A stretch of 64,000 nt of DNA. Source: Paractinoplanes deccanensis (lineage in GTDB: Bacteria; Actinomycetota; Actinomycetes; Mycobacteriales; Micromonosporaceae). The first letter of the stretch is position 1. Each line of letters starts with the position of its first letter. Shown piece by piece: positions 47,468 to 56,888 of the stretch. The notes under the pieces are model-generated. The model was not told the origin of the DNA. It worked only from the letters and a program-made list of their open reading frames with translations, and searched no databases. A program made the position numbers and the translations under genes. The DNA lies in assembly GCF_016862115.1 (NCBI RefSeq), contig NZ_BOMI01000007.1:1-64000 (forward strand). The letters are read 5' to 3'.

Positions 47468-47552
47468 CTTCGCAGGCGCGCCCGGCCCCGCGCCCGAACC
47501 GGTCTTCGCGGACGCGCCCGGCCCCGCGCCGGGACCGGGCGATGGCTGATGG

Positions 47553-48524
<972 letters not shown>

Positions 48525-48769
48525 CTGCAGGACCACCTTTCAGTCCCCTCCCCGCTGATAAACCGTCTCGAGCTGTCCAGCCACATGCGTGCCGGTGATC
48601 GATAGCTTGGCCCGGGACGCGTTAAGCCGAGGTGAGGCAAGCGTCCAGGTGGCATGAATCAGGGAGAACCCTGACGTCGCCAAGCCGACATGTGCCCGAA
48701 ATGCCGGTACCGGTCGGTTGCTGTGCGTCGATACTGTTCCCCACACGCTCTCGACGAGGAGATGGTTCA

Positions 48770-49558
48770 GTGGTCTTCAAAAAGATGTTGCAGGCGCTCG
48801 GCGTTGGCGGCCCCTCGGTGGAGACCGTGCTGGCCAACCCCCATTGCCGGCCCGGCGGATTCCTCGAGGGCCAGGTGCACGTCGTGGGCGGCGATCACGC
48901 GGTCGACGTGGAATATCTCGCGGTCGGCCTGGTGACGAGGGTCGAGGTCGAGAGCGGTGACAGCGAGTACAACACCGATCAGGAGTTCCACCGTCAGCGG
49001 CTGACCGGTTCGTTCCGCCTGGAGCCGGGCGCGAAATACGACGTACCGTTCCGTTTCGACGTGCCGTGGGAAACCCCGATCACCGAGGTGTACGGGCAGC
49101 ACCTGCACGGCATGACGATGGGGCTGGCCACCGAGCTCGAGGTCGCCCGCGCCGTCGACAAGTCCGATCTGGACACGGTGGCGGTGCACCCGCTCCCCGC
49201 CCAGGAGCGCATCCTCGACGCGCTGCTGCGGCTGGGCTTCCGCTTCAGCCGCGCCGACGTCGAGCGCGGCCGGGTGTACGGCGCTCAGCAGAGCCTGCCG
49301 TTCTACCAGGAGATCGAGTTCTACCCGCCGTCCGCCTACGCGAGCGGGGTCAACCAGCTCGAGCTGACGTTCCTCCCGACGCCGCAGAAGCTCCAGGTCA
49401 TCCTCGAGATCGACAAGCGGGGCGGGCTCTTCACCGAGGGGCACGACGCGTTCGGCCGCTTCGACGTCGACTACGCGTCGGCCGAGCGGACCGATTGGGC
49501 GGCGCAGCTCGACAACTGGCTGCGGCAGTCGGCGCAGCGCCGAGGGCTGTTCTTCTAA
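48770..49558 (+). CDS. spo0M: Spo0M-like sporulation control protein
   Basis: 262-aa arrestin-fold protein: FKKMLQALGVGGPSVETVLA at the N-terminus, CRPGGFLEGQVHVVGGDHAVDVEYL next, and VPFRFDVPWETPITEVYGQHLHGMTMGLATELEVARAVDKSDLD. In Bacillus, Spo0M modulates sporulation; actinobacterial homologues occur in sporing and non-sporing strains. GTG start at 48770 with GAGGAG nine bases upstream. Confidence 0.9.
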   Translation: MVFKKMLQALGVGGPSVETVLANPHCRPGGFLEGQVHVVGGDHAVDVEYLAVGLVTRVEVESGDSEYNTDQEFHRQRLTGSFRLEPGAKYDVPFRFDVPWETPITEVYGQHLHGMTMGLATELEVARAVDKSDLDTVAVHPLPAQERILDALLRLGFRFSRADVERGRVYGAQQSLPFYQEIEFYPPSAYASGVNQLELTFLPTPQKLQVILEIDKRGGLFTEGHDAFGRFDVDYASAERTDWAAQLDNWLRQSAQRRGLFF

Positions 49559-49567
49559 ATTGCGCTG

Positions 49568-49990
49568 TCAAATCTCGAGCCAGACCGAGCGTGGACCCAC
49601 GTTGACGCTCTCGACCAGCATGTGCGCCCGGAAGCGGCCGGTCTCCACGGTCGCTCCCCGGGCGCGCAGCGCCTCCACGTAGCGGGTGATCAGAGGTTCC
49701 GCCCGCTCGGCGGGGGCGGCGGCGGTCCAGCTGGGACGGCGGCCCTTGCGGGCGTCGCCGTAGAGCGTGAACTGGCTGACCACGAGAAGCGGCGCCCGGA
49801 TGTCGGCGGCCGACTTCTCCTCGTCCAGGATGCGCAGCTCGTACGTCTTGCGCGCCAACTGCTCCGCCTTCTCGGGTGTGTCGTCGTGCGTGACGCCGAC
49901 GAGCACGAGCAACCCGTCCTCGATCTTGCCGACCACCTCGTCGCCGACGGTGACGCTGGCCCGGCTCACGGTCTGCACAAGAGCCCGCAC
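49568..49990 (-). CDS. dtd: D-aminoacyl-tRNA deacylase
   Basis: Removes D-amino acids (and glycine mischarged on tRNA-Ala) from tRNA. 140 aa. Motifs: [21 protein letters not shown] with the [10 protein letters not shown] catalytic core, and the C-terminal [11 protein letters not shown] with the cis-Gly-Pro-like end. GTG start at 49990 with GAGGAG upstream, directly next to the phosphotransferase stop, so the pair is coupled. Confidence 0.95.
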   Translation of the reverse strand: MRALVQTVSRASVTVGDEVVGKIEDGLLVLVGVTHDDTPEKAEQLARKTYELRILDEEKSAADIRAPLLVVSQFTLYGDARKGRRPSWTAAAPAERAEPLITRYVEALRARGATVETGRFRAHMLVESVNVGPRSVWLEI

Positions 49991-50686
49991 CTACTTCACT
50001 CCTCGCACCCGGGCAACGGCCACGGGCAGTTGCTCGACCTCTTCCCGCGACAGCGTCGGCTGCGCCGCCTTGATCGCCACAGCCTCGTCCAGCATCCGCA
50101 CGGGATCACCGGGCGCCCGCTCCAGGAAAAGATCGAGAAGCTCCCCCGCGCGGCTGCCCATCTCGTGCTCGATGGCGCCGACGGCCACCTGCCCGAGAAT
50201 CAGCGCGGCCATCGCGGTGTCGAGATCGGCGAGCCCGTCACCGGCGTTCCGCCAGTCGATGAGCACGGGGCCGCGCCGGCTGAGGACGACGTTCTCCGGG
50301 TGAGCGTCGAGGTGGACGACGGTGGTCCCGTTTCCGCTCATCGGGGGCAGGTCGTGCAGGGCGCGCAACAGATCGGCGAGGATCGTGGCGCCGCGTTCCA
50401 GCGACACGTCCCCCGCGACCAGAGCCTCCGCCAGGGTCGGCCCGTCGAGCCGTTCCATGACGAGGTCGGTGCCGCGGGCCTCGTACACGTGGGGCACGGG
50501 AAAACCCCACTTGCCCGCGTACGCCATGACGGCCGCCTCGGGCTCGGCGTCACCGCCGTGGCGGTAGCGCCGCAGCACCCGGCCGTCGCCCAGCGCATAG
50601 ACGTCGGCTTCCCGCCCGAAGGCGAACGGCAGCCCCAGCGATTCCCGTCCCGCCGTTTCCGGCTTCGTCGATTCGCGCTCCGTCAC
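49991..50686 (-). CDS. aminoglycoside phosphotransferase-family kinase
   Basis: 231-aa small-molecule kinase-like protein. It has LPFAFGREADVYALGDGRVLRRYRHGG and the catalytic loop VVHLDAHPENVVLS followed by VLIDWRNAGDGLADLD, with the metal-binding Asp. Substrate unknown; an antibiotic function is not implied. GTG at 50686 lies seven bases after TACGGT, suggesting a leaderless message; the long low-complexity frame upstream is not part of it. Confidence 0.87.
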   Translation of the reverse strand: MTERESTKPETAGRESLGLPFAFGREADVYALGDGRVLRRYRHGGDAEPEAAVMAYAGKWGFPVPHVYEARGTDLVMERLDGPTLAEALVAGDVSLERGATILADLLRALHDLPPMSGNGTTVVHLDAHPENVVLSRRGPVLIDWRNAGDGLADLDTAMAALILGQVAVGAIEHEMGSRAGELLDLFLERAPGDPVRMLDEAVAIKAAQPTLSREEVEQLPVAVARVRGVK

Positions 50687-50819
50687 GCCCGTGACCGTAG
50701 CCGAACTCGGCTCCACTGCCACACCGCCGCACGGAACACCCGTCCCGCGGTTGCTCGCCGGCACGCCGCGACCTGTGCCCGCGGCGGCCCCACCACCGCC
50801 GCGCTCGGCCCCGCCGGCC

Positions 50820-50992
50820 CGGAGCCGTGAGCGGGCGCGGCGCCCAGAGCCGTGAGCTGGGGGCGCCCGGAGCCGTGAGCTGGGGGCGCCCGGAGCCGTG
50901 AGCTGGGGGCGCCCGGAGCCGTGAGCGGGCGCGGCGCCCAGAGCCGTGAGCGGGCGCGGCGCCCAGAGCCGTGAGCGGGCGCGGCGGCCGTC
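50820..50992. repeat. seven-copy tandem repeat with two unit types
   Basis: Seven units share GAGCCGTGAGC. Type A (about 25 bp, GAGCCGTGAGCGGGCGCGGCG) and type B (23 bp, ending CTGGGGGCGCCC) occur in the order A-B-B-B-A-A-A. The array reaches the stop codon of the next gene. The 50687-50819 segment holds nothing recognisable. Confidence 0.85.
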
Positions 50993-51341
50993 AGTCGACC
51001 GCGTTGCTGCTGGCGTCGCTGGTGTAGCTGTCCACCGGGGTCTCCATCGCGCCGGTGGTGGCGTCGCCGGTCGTCGTGTTGGCCACGCCCGGGCCGGAAC
51101 GCGGATGCGTGCGGAAGCTGTTCGGCCCCGCCGTGCCACCCGTGGTGGTCATGACCCCGTGCTCCGGGTGCGGCCCGCCGTCCTGAAGCTGGTCGGTGTC
51201 GGTGCCCGCCGCGAGCGTGCTGGACAGGCCGGCGTCGTCGTCGCCCTTCTCCGGACGGTACGTGCTGGGCTCGTCGAAGACCCCGGGACCGTAGTCGCCC
51301 CCGGCGATCTCCCGCTCGATGCTCTCCTGCGAGTCGCTCAT
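50991..51341 (-). CDS. small acidic hydrophilic protein (unknown)
   Basis: 116 aa, rich in Asp, Glu, Thr and Ser, with no membrane helix. Start ATGAGCGACTC at 51341, with GGAAGG at nine bases. I do not recognise the family; similar acidic, low-complexity proteins are common in Micromonosporaceae. It is flanked on both sides by tandem repeats, and the frame continues open through the upstream repeats only because of base composition. Confidence 0.55.
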   Translation of the reverse strand: MSDSQESIEREIAGGDYGPGVFDEPSTYRPEKGDDDAGLSSTLAAGTDTDQLQDGGPHPEHGVMTTTGGTAGPNSFRTHPRSGPGVANTTTGDATTGAMETPVDSYTSDASSNAVD

Positions 51342-51568
51342 CTCGTTCATCCTTCCGAAGGTCAGCCGCTGCATCGTGCCCGACCGGCCGCCCGGTAAAC
51401 CCTCGCTGTGGCAGCCATCATGCTCGCGGGCACATATCCGCCGCCCCTGACCCGATCTGAGCACCATCTGACTCACACGGTGCCCCCTTCGGCGGTCCGC
51501 GTCCTGCCCGCCCACCCGCTCACGGCCACCGACGTCGACAGCGCATGCCGGCGCGCAGCCTGCCGCCC

Positions 51569-51798
51569 AAGCACGCCCTGTCTGGTTACCCGCGAGGCGC
51601 CTCGGCACCCCAACACATGACGCCGACATCGCACGCCGACGCACAACCTCGCCATCCCCCCACGCCGCCAAGCACGTCAAGCACGTCAAGCACGTCAAGC
51701 ACGTCAAGCACGCCAAGCACGCCAAGCACGCCAAGCACGCCAAGCACGCCAAGCACGCCAAGTTTGGTCACCCGCGAGGCATTTCGGCAGCCCAACAC
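51569..51798. repeat. 48-bp direct repeat flanking the 9-bp array
   Basis: Two diverged copies at 51569-51616 and 51751-51798 share AAGCACGCC, ACCCGCGAGGC and CCCAACAC at matching positions. The second copy begins inside the last unit of the 9-bp array, suggesting the array expanded from its first 9 bases. Confidence 0.7.
51670..51759. repeat. 9-bp tandem repeat, ten copies
   Basis: Four copies of AAGCACGTC followed by six of AAGCACGCC, ten perfect units in all, with one variant position. The array is inside the 815-bp gap 51342-52156, which has no convincing gene. Confidence 0.95.
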
Positions 51799-51902
51799 CA
51801 CTCCGGGCCCGACCCGCCCACCGGAGCACCCACCACAGCAGCCCAAGCCAGGCCCACCCCGCGGACCGAGGTCGCGACAACCGGCCACCCCCGTCACAGA
51901 GT

Positions 51903-52114
51903 GCGCAAACGTCGCAGACCAGCGTCCGGACGACGGGCCACGCTGGTCACACAACGCGCAAACGCCGCAAAGCAGCGTCCGGACGACCGGCCACGCTGGT
52001 CACACAACGCGCAAACGCCACAGAGCAGCGTCCGGACGACGGGCCACGCTGGTCACACAACGCGCAAACGCCGCAGAGCAGCGTCCGGACGACCGGCCAT
52101 GCTTTTCACAGAGG
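51903..52114. repeat. 53-bp tandem repeat, four copies plus degenerate ends
   Basis: Units at 51903, 51956, 52009 and 52062, each 53 bp and nearly identical. They share GCGCAAACGCC and GTCCGGACGACCGGCCACG, and end with GGTCACACAAC. A partial, more diverged fifth copy follows and a trace precedes. The period is not a multiple of three, so the array is not protein-coding. Units are contiguous with no spacers. Confidence 0.93.
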
Positions 52115-52156
52115 CATGAACGCCGCGGGCCGACGCTAAGGCGACCGGCACCCTCG

Positions 52157-54703
52157 TCACGGTGTGCGCAGGCGGCGTGGGCCCGTGTCGGGGCGGCGGG
52201 CTGGGTCGCCTATCTCGGCGGTGAGGTGCAGAACCGAGTAGCCGTCGGGGCGGGCCAGCACCGGGTTGAGCGAGAGGCTGCGCAGGCGGGGATGCTCGTC
52301 CGCCAGGCGGCCGACCCTGAGGAGGAGGTCGATCAGGGCGGCCCGGTCGACCGGGGCCGAGCCCCGGTAGCCGTGCAGAAGGGGGGCCGCCCGGGGCTCG
52401 TCGACCAGGGCCTCGGCGGCTCGGTCGGTGAGGGGGGCGGCGCGCCAGGCCAGGTCGCCCAGCAACTCGCTGGCCACGCCGCCCAGGCCGAAGCCGACGA
52501 CGGGGCCGAAGGCCGGGTCCTCCATCACCTCGATGCGGCACGCCACGCCCGCGGGGACCATCGTCTGGACCAGCACGTCGGGGCCGAAGGCGCCGGCCAG
52601 CTCGGCGTACGCGGCTCGGACGTCGTCCTCGTCGGCCAGGGCCAGGCGCACGGCGCCCAGGTCGATACGGTGGCGCAGGGCGCCGCCGGCCGCCTTGAGG
52701 GCGACGGGATAGCCGAGGGCCGAGGCCGCGGCGACCGCCTCGCCGGCCGAGGCGGCCAGGGTGGACGGGACCACGTCGATGCCGTAGGCGGCCAGCAGCG
52801 CGGACGGTGGGCCGTCGATCTCGGCGGCGTCGGCGGCGATGCCGGCGAGCACGGGCAGGACGCCGGGCGGGCGGCGGAGCCAGTCGGCGTAGTAGGCGAC
52901 CCGGGCCAGCGCGCGCACCGCCTCCTCGACCGACGGGTAGGACGGCACGCCGGCGGGCAGGCTGCCGAGCAGGAACGTCGCGACGGTGGGCTTCTCGCCC
53001 GCCAGCGCGACGCTGGCGAGGGCCGCGGCGAAGTCGGCGTCCTCGTCGGTGAGCTGGCCGGGCAGCGGCGGGGCGAAGACGACGACGAGCGCGTCGGCCC
53101 GGGTGTCGACGGCGGCGTCGGCCAGGGCGTCGGCGAAGTCGTGGGCGCCCGCCATCGGGCTGATGTCGACCGGGTAGCCCTCGGCGAGGGTGAGGCCGTT
53201 GGCGCGGCAGGCGGCCACCGCCAGCTCGGAGAGCGCCGAGGAGTTGCCGACCACGGCGACGCGGCGGCCGCCGGGCAGCGGCTGGTGGGCGAGCAGGAGG
53301 CCGACGTCGAAGAGCTCGCGCACCGTGTCGACGCGGATGACGCCGGAACGGGCGAACAGGGCAGTCACCGCATAGGGGTCGGGGCCGGGCCCGTCGCCGG
53401 CGAGCCCGGCCGGGCGGGTCGCGGAGGCCACCGCCACCACGGGTTTGACGCGGCTCATGCGGCGGGCGAGACGGGCGAACTTGCGCGGGTTGCCGAACGT
53501 CTCCAGATAGAGCAGAACGACGTCGGTGCCGGGGTCGTCCTGCCAGTACTGGAGGAGGTCGTTGCCGGAGACGTCGGCACGGTTGCCGGCGGAGACGAAG
53601 CTCGACAGGCCCAGGCCGCGACGATCGGCCTCGGCGAGCAGGGCGACACCGAGCGCGCCGCTCTGGCTGAAGAAGCCGACCCGGCCCGCGGCGGGCAGGC
53701 GCGGCGCGAGCGTGGCGTTGAGGCGTACGGCAGGGTCGGTGTTGGCCACCCCCATGCTGTTGGGGCCCACGACGCGCAACCCCGCGGCATGCGCGCTCTC
53801 GATCAGCTCACGCTGGGCGGCGGCGCCCTCGGCGCCGGTCTCGGCGAAGCCGGCGGAGACCACCACCAGGCCACCCGCGCCGCTTGCGGCAGCGTCGGCG
53901 AGAGCATCGGCGACACCATCCGGCGGTACGGCGATGAGCGCCAAGTCGACGGCGGCGCCCGCGTCGGCGGCCGAGCGATAGGCCCGGAGCCCCGCCACCC
54001 GATCGGCGCTGCGGTGCACCGGGACGATCGTGCCGGTGTATCCACCGTCGCGCAGGTGGCCGAGCATGGCGGCGCCGATGCCCTGGCCGCTCGCGCTGGC
54101 GCCGTAGACCGCCACCCCGCGCGGGGCCAGCAACCGGGCGATCGACCGCGCCTCGGTGAGCTGCTCGCGCGACTCCTGCACCTCGCGCGACTTCTCGGTG
54201 GGGGCGATCGGGAAGCTGAGGTGGACCACGCCGTCGGCGTATTTGCGCTGGATCTGGTAGCCGAAGTCGCTGAAGACGCGCAGCATGCCGGAGTTTTCGG
54301 GAAGAACCTCGGCGACGAAGCGGGTGATGCCGTTGGCACGCGCGGCCTCGGCGAGGTGCTCCAGCAGGACGGACCCGATGCCACGGCCCTGGTGGGCGTC
54401 CTCGACGACGAACGCGACCTCGGCGTCGGGCGCGTCGGGGCCGAGCCGCTCGTATCGCCCGACGGCCATGATGCGCGGGCCGCTGACGATGACGAACGCC
54501 TCGCGGTCGCGGTGGTCGACGTTGACGAAGCGCTCCAGGTCGCGCTCCGGAATGCGCGGATAGGGCGAGAAGTAGCGCAAGTAGCGCGTCCGGTCGCTCA
54601 TGCGGGAGTGGAACTCCACGATGGCCGGCGCGTCGCTCGGCCGGATCTGTCTCAGGTGGACGGCTGTGCCGTCGGAGAGCAGCACGTCCGCGCTCGTGTC
54701 CAC
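52157..54703 (-). CDS. GNAT acetyltransferase fused to acyl-CoA synthetase (NDP-forming)-like protein (Pat-like)
   Basis: 848 aa. The N-terminal GNAT domain (about 1-190) has VAFVVEDAHQGRGIGSVLLEHLAEAA. A CoA-binding Rossmann domain follows (VAVYGASASGQGIGAAML), then ligase-CoA and ATP-grasp-like parts (GFFSQSGALGVALL, GIDVVPSTLA, LGYPVALKAAGG). This architecture matches bacterial Pat-type protein lysine acetyltransferases and the acetate-CoA ligase (ADP-forming) family. GTG at 54703 with GAGAGGAG. It follows acuC on the same strand, suggesting control of protein acetylation. Confidence 0.9.
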   Translation of the reverse strand: MDTSADVLLSDGTAVHLRQIRPSDAPAIVEFHSRMSDRTRYLRYFSPYPRIPERDLERFVNVDHRDREAFVIVSGPRIMAVGRYERLGPDAPDAEVAFVVEDAHQGRGIGSVLLEHLAEAARANGITRFVAEVLPENSGMLRVFSDFGYQIQRKYADGVVHLSFPIAPTEKSREVQESREQLTEARSIARLLAPRGVAVYGASASGQGIGAAMLGHLRDGGYTGTIVPVHRSADRVAGLRAYRSAADAGAAVDLALIAVPPDGVADALADAAASGAGGLVVVSAGFAETGAEGAAAQRELIESAHAAGLRVVGPNSMGVANTDPAVRLNATLAPRLPAAGRVGFFSQSGALGVALLAEADRRGLGLSSFVSAGNRADVSGNDLLQYWQDDPGTDVVLLYLETFGNPRKFARLARRMSRVKPVVAVASATRPAGLAGDGPGPDPYAVTALFARSGVIRVDTVRELFDVGLLLAHQPLPGGRRVAVVGNSSALSELAVAACRANGLTLAEGYPVDISPMAGAHDFADALADAAVDTRADALVVVFAPPLPGQLTDEDADFAAALASVALAGEKPTVATFLLGSLPAGVPSYPSVEEAVRALARVAYYADWLRRPPGVLPVLAGIAADAAEIDGPPSALLAAYGIDVVPSTLAASAGEAVAAASALGYPVALKAAGGALRHRIDLGAVRLALADEDDVRAAYAELAGAFGPDVLVQTMVPAGVACRIEVMEDPAFGPVVGFGLGGVASELLGDLAWRAAPLTDRAAEALVDEPRAAPLLHGYRGSAPVDRAALIDLLLRVGRLADEHPRLRSLSLNPVLARPDGYSVLHLTAEIGDPARRPDTGPRRLRTP

Positions 54704-54753
54704 GCCGCCGCTCCTCTCGCGCGCTCGGTGAAGGAAAGTGATGGGGTGACGGG

Positions 54754-55947
54754 TCAGTCGCGGGGGTCGTGGGGGTCGAGGCCGTGCAGGGGGAAGACCT
54801 CCATGCGGCTGGCCAGGATCGCGCGGTCGACGGCGTCGGGGGTGGTGCCGGGCTGCCAGCGCTCGGCCGGGAGCTCGGCGCCGTCGGTCATCGAGCCGGG
54901 GATCTCGGAGCGCGGGCAGCGCTCGGCGGCCAGCTTGCGCCAGGGGGCCGGCGTCGGGGTGTGCGGGTCGAGGGGGTCGCCGGTCGCCACGGCCAGCAGG
55001 TGGGACCACGCGCGGGGCACGACCTCGACCAGGGCGTAACCGCCGCCGCCCGTGGCGACCCAGCGGCCGTCGCAGAGCTCGTCGGCCAGGTCGCGCATCG
55101 CCACGTAGGCCGCGCGCTGGCCGTCGACCGACAGGCGCAGGTCGGCGAGGGGGTCGAGCCGGTGGGCGTCGGCGCCGCACTGGCTGAAGATGATCTCGGG
55201 AGCCCAGGCGCGCAAAATCGACGGGACGATCGCGTGGAAGGCGCGCAGCCAGCCGCCGTCGCCCGTGCCCGGTGGCAGCGGGATGTTGACCGCGGTGCCC
55301 TCGGCGCCGGGGCCGCCCGTCTCGTCGGCGAAGCCGGTGCCGGGGAAGAGCGTCAGCGGGGTCTCGTGGAGGCTGATCGTCAGCACGCGGGGGTCGTGGT
55401 AGAAGGCCGCCTGCACGCCGTCGCCGTGATGGACGTCGACGTCCACGTAGGCCACTCGCTGGGCGCCGAGATCGAGGAGCTTGGCGATGGCGACCGCGGG
55501 ATCGTTGTAGACGCAGAAGCCGGACGCGCGGGCGGCCAGCGCGTGATGAAGGCCACCCGCCACGTTGACGGCCCGGGTGGCCGCGCCGTGCCAGACCGCC
55601 TCGGCCGCCGCGATGCTGGCGCCGCAGATGCGCGCGGAGGCCTCGTGCATGCCGTCGAAGACGGGGTTGTCGGGGGTGTTGAGGCCCCAGCCCGAGAAGA
55701 ACGGGTCGATCGGGGCCATGCGGACGGCGTCGAGGTAGTCGGCCCGGTGGACCCGGGTGAGCTCGGCCTCGGTGGCCGGGACCGGTGTGATCATGTGCAC
55801 CCCGGGGCGGTCCAGGATGCCCAGCTCACGGGCGAGCGCCATGGTCAGCTCGACGCGCACGGGGTTGAGGGGATGATCACCCATGTCGTAGTCGAGGAGC
55901 GCTCGGTCCCACACCACCGCGGTCGTCCGGTCCACCATGCCCGTCAT
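54754..55947 (-). CDS. acuC: AcuC-type class I lysine deacetylase
   Basis: 397-aa zinc deacetylase of the AcuC/HDAC family that can reverse acetylation of acetyl-CoA synthetase and other proteins. Characteristic elements: DHPLNPVRVELTMALA, HHALAARASGFCVYNDPAVAI with active-site histidines, VDVDVHHGDGVQAAFY with the zinc-binding Asp/His, and IIFSQCGADAHRLDPLADL with the second metal Asp. The start is ATG 55947, with ATG 55938 possible. It ends 50 bp before the Pat-like gene. Confidence 0.93.
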   Translation of the reverse strand: MTGMVDRTTAVVWDRALLDYDMGDHPLNPVRVELTMALARELGILDRPGVHMITPVPATEAELTRVHRADYLDAVRMAPIDPFFSGWGLNTPDNPVFDGMHEASARICGASIAAAEAVWHGAATRAVNVAGGLHHALAARASGFCVYNDPAVAIAKLLDLGAQRVAYVDVDVHHGDGVQAAFYHDPRVLTISLHETPLTLFPGTGFADETGGPGAEGTAVNIPLPPGTGDGGWLRAFHAIVPSILRAWAPEIIFSQCGADAHRLDPLADLRLSVDGQRAAYVAMRDLADELCDGRWVATGGGGYALVEVVPRAWSHLLAVATGDPLDPHTPTPAPWRKLAAERCPRSEIPGSMTDGAELPAERWQPGTTPDAVDRAILASRMEVFPLHGLDPHDPRD

Positions 55948-56063
55948 GCTCCCACGCACCCCCGACAACTTCCGGCCCGTGTTGACGTGAGCGGCGAGCC
56001 GCCCGCGTCGGGTAGGGTCTGACCCACCCAGCTCGGGGCGCCTGTCAACCCCATGTAACGAGG

Positions 56064-56069
56064 TAATAT
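56064..56069 (+). promoter_or_regulatory. -10 candidate for the IdeR leader
   Basis: TAATAT lies upstream of the GTG at 56091 with TGTCAA about 15 bp before it. A start site near 56076 would give a short leader with GGGAGGG ahead of the upstream ORF. Confidence 0.45.
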
Positions 56070-56090
56070 CGCTGCTGGGAGGGCCACACC

Positions 56091-56159
56091 GTGAATGATC
56101 TCGTCGACACCCGGTGCAGGCCGGCTGTTGGCCGCAAGCGCTGGGAGGTCGAGGCATGA
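56091..56159 (+). CDS. short upstream ORF overlapping the ideR start (duplicated IdeR N-terminus)
   Basis: A GTG at 56091 with GGGAGGG at ideal spacing starts a 22-codon frame whose first seven residues are VNDLVDT, the canonical start of IdeR proteins. It then diverges into unrelated residues and stops at TGA 56157-56159, overlapping the ideR ATG as ATGA. It looks like a relic of the original ideR start, separated from the body by an 83-bp offset. It may now act as a leader peptide that couples translation. Confidence 0.6.
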   Translation: MNDLVDTRCRPAVGRKRWEVEA

Positions 56160-56872
56160 AGGCGTCACTACACAAACACGACCTCGTCGACACTACCGAG
56201 ATGTATTTGCGCACCATCCTCGAACTCGAGGAAGAGGGTGTGCCGCCGCTGCGGGCGCGGATCGCCGAGCGGCTGCACCAGAGCGGTCCCACGGTGAGCC
56301 AGACCGTCGCGCGCATGGAGCGTGACGGCCTGCTGACCGTCGAGAACGACCGCCACCTCGTCCTGACCGACGAGGGCCGCACCACGGCCGTCTCGGTCAT
56401 GCGCAAGCACCGGCTGGCCGAGCTTCTGCTGGTCAACGTCATCGGCATGCCCTACGAGGAGGCCCACGAGGAGGCCTGCCGCTGGGAGCACGTGATGAGC
56501 GACTCGGTCGAGAAGAAGGTCTACGAGCTGCTCAACAAGCCGACCCGCTCGCCGTACGGCAACCCGATCCCGGGTCTCGAGGCGCTCGGCATCCCCGACG
56601 AGCCCGAGCCGCTCGACAGCGCGGCTCAGGTCAGCGCCGGCGAGCGCAACCTGGCGTTCCCGGGCCTGACCGGCAGCGTCGTGGTGCAGCGCATCTGCGA
56701 GAGCGTGCAGACCAACGCCGACGTGCTGCGCCAGCTGCACGCGGCGGGCATCGACCCGGGCACGACGGTGACCGTCGCCCAGGAGCGCGACGGCGTGACC
56801 ATCGACCGCTCCGGCGACAAGATCCGCCTGCCGCGGGAGGTCGCGTCGCGGGTGTTCGTGGCGGCGCACTGA
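56156..56872 (+). CDS. ideR: iron-dependent repressor IdeR/DtxR
   Basis: 238-aa metalloregulator, repressing iron-uptake genes when Fe(II) is bound. DNA-binding region LVDTTEMYLRTILELEEEGVPPLRARIAERLHQSGPTVSQTVARMERDGLL is split here by the 20-residue writing limit only: the key parts are LVDTTEMYLRTI, RARIAERL and GPTVSQTVARMERDGL. Metal ligands lie in VMRKHRLAELLL and ACRWEHVMSD, and a C-terminal SH3-like domain ends VASRVFVAAH. The unusual MKASLHKH prefix replaces the canonical start. Confidence 0.94.
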   Translation: MKASLHKHDLVDTTEMYLRTILELEEEGVPPLRARIAERLHQSGPTVSQTVARMERDGLLTVENDRHLVLTDEGRTTAVSVMRKHRLAELLLVNVIGMPYEEAHEEACRWEHVMSDSVEKKVYELLNKPTRSPYGNPIPGLEALGIPDEPEPLDSAAQVSAGERNLAFPGLTGSVVVQRICESVQTNADVLRQLHAAGIDPGTTVTVAQERDGVTIDRSGDKIRLPREVASRVFVAAH

Positions 56873-56888
56873 GCCGCCGGCGAGGCGG

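Noticed and set aside
49991..50686. Aminoglycoside resistance gene
   Set aside because: The APH fold is shared by many small-molecule kinases, and there is no resistance or biosynthetic context.
51586..51954. Protein with GVL/DVL repeats on the minus strand
   Set aside because: The 9-bp array keeps any frame open; no start signal or flanking domain supports translation.
51903..52114. CRISPR array
   Set aside because: Units of 53 bp are contiguous without unique spacers, and no cas gene is present.
51545..55039. A 1164-codon + strand frame spanning repeats and the Pat-like gene
   Set aside because: It runs through noncoding tandem repeats and antisense to a well-supported gene, with no family features.
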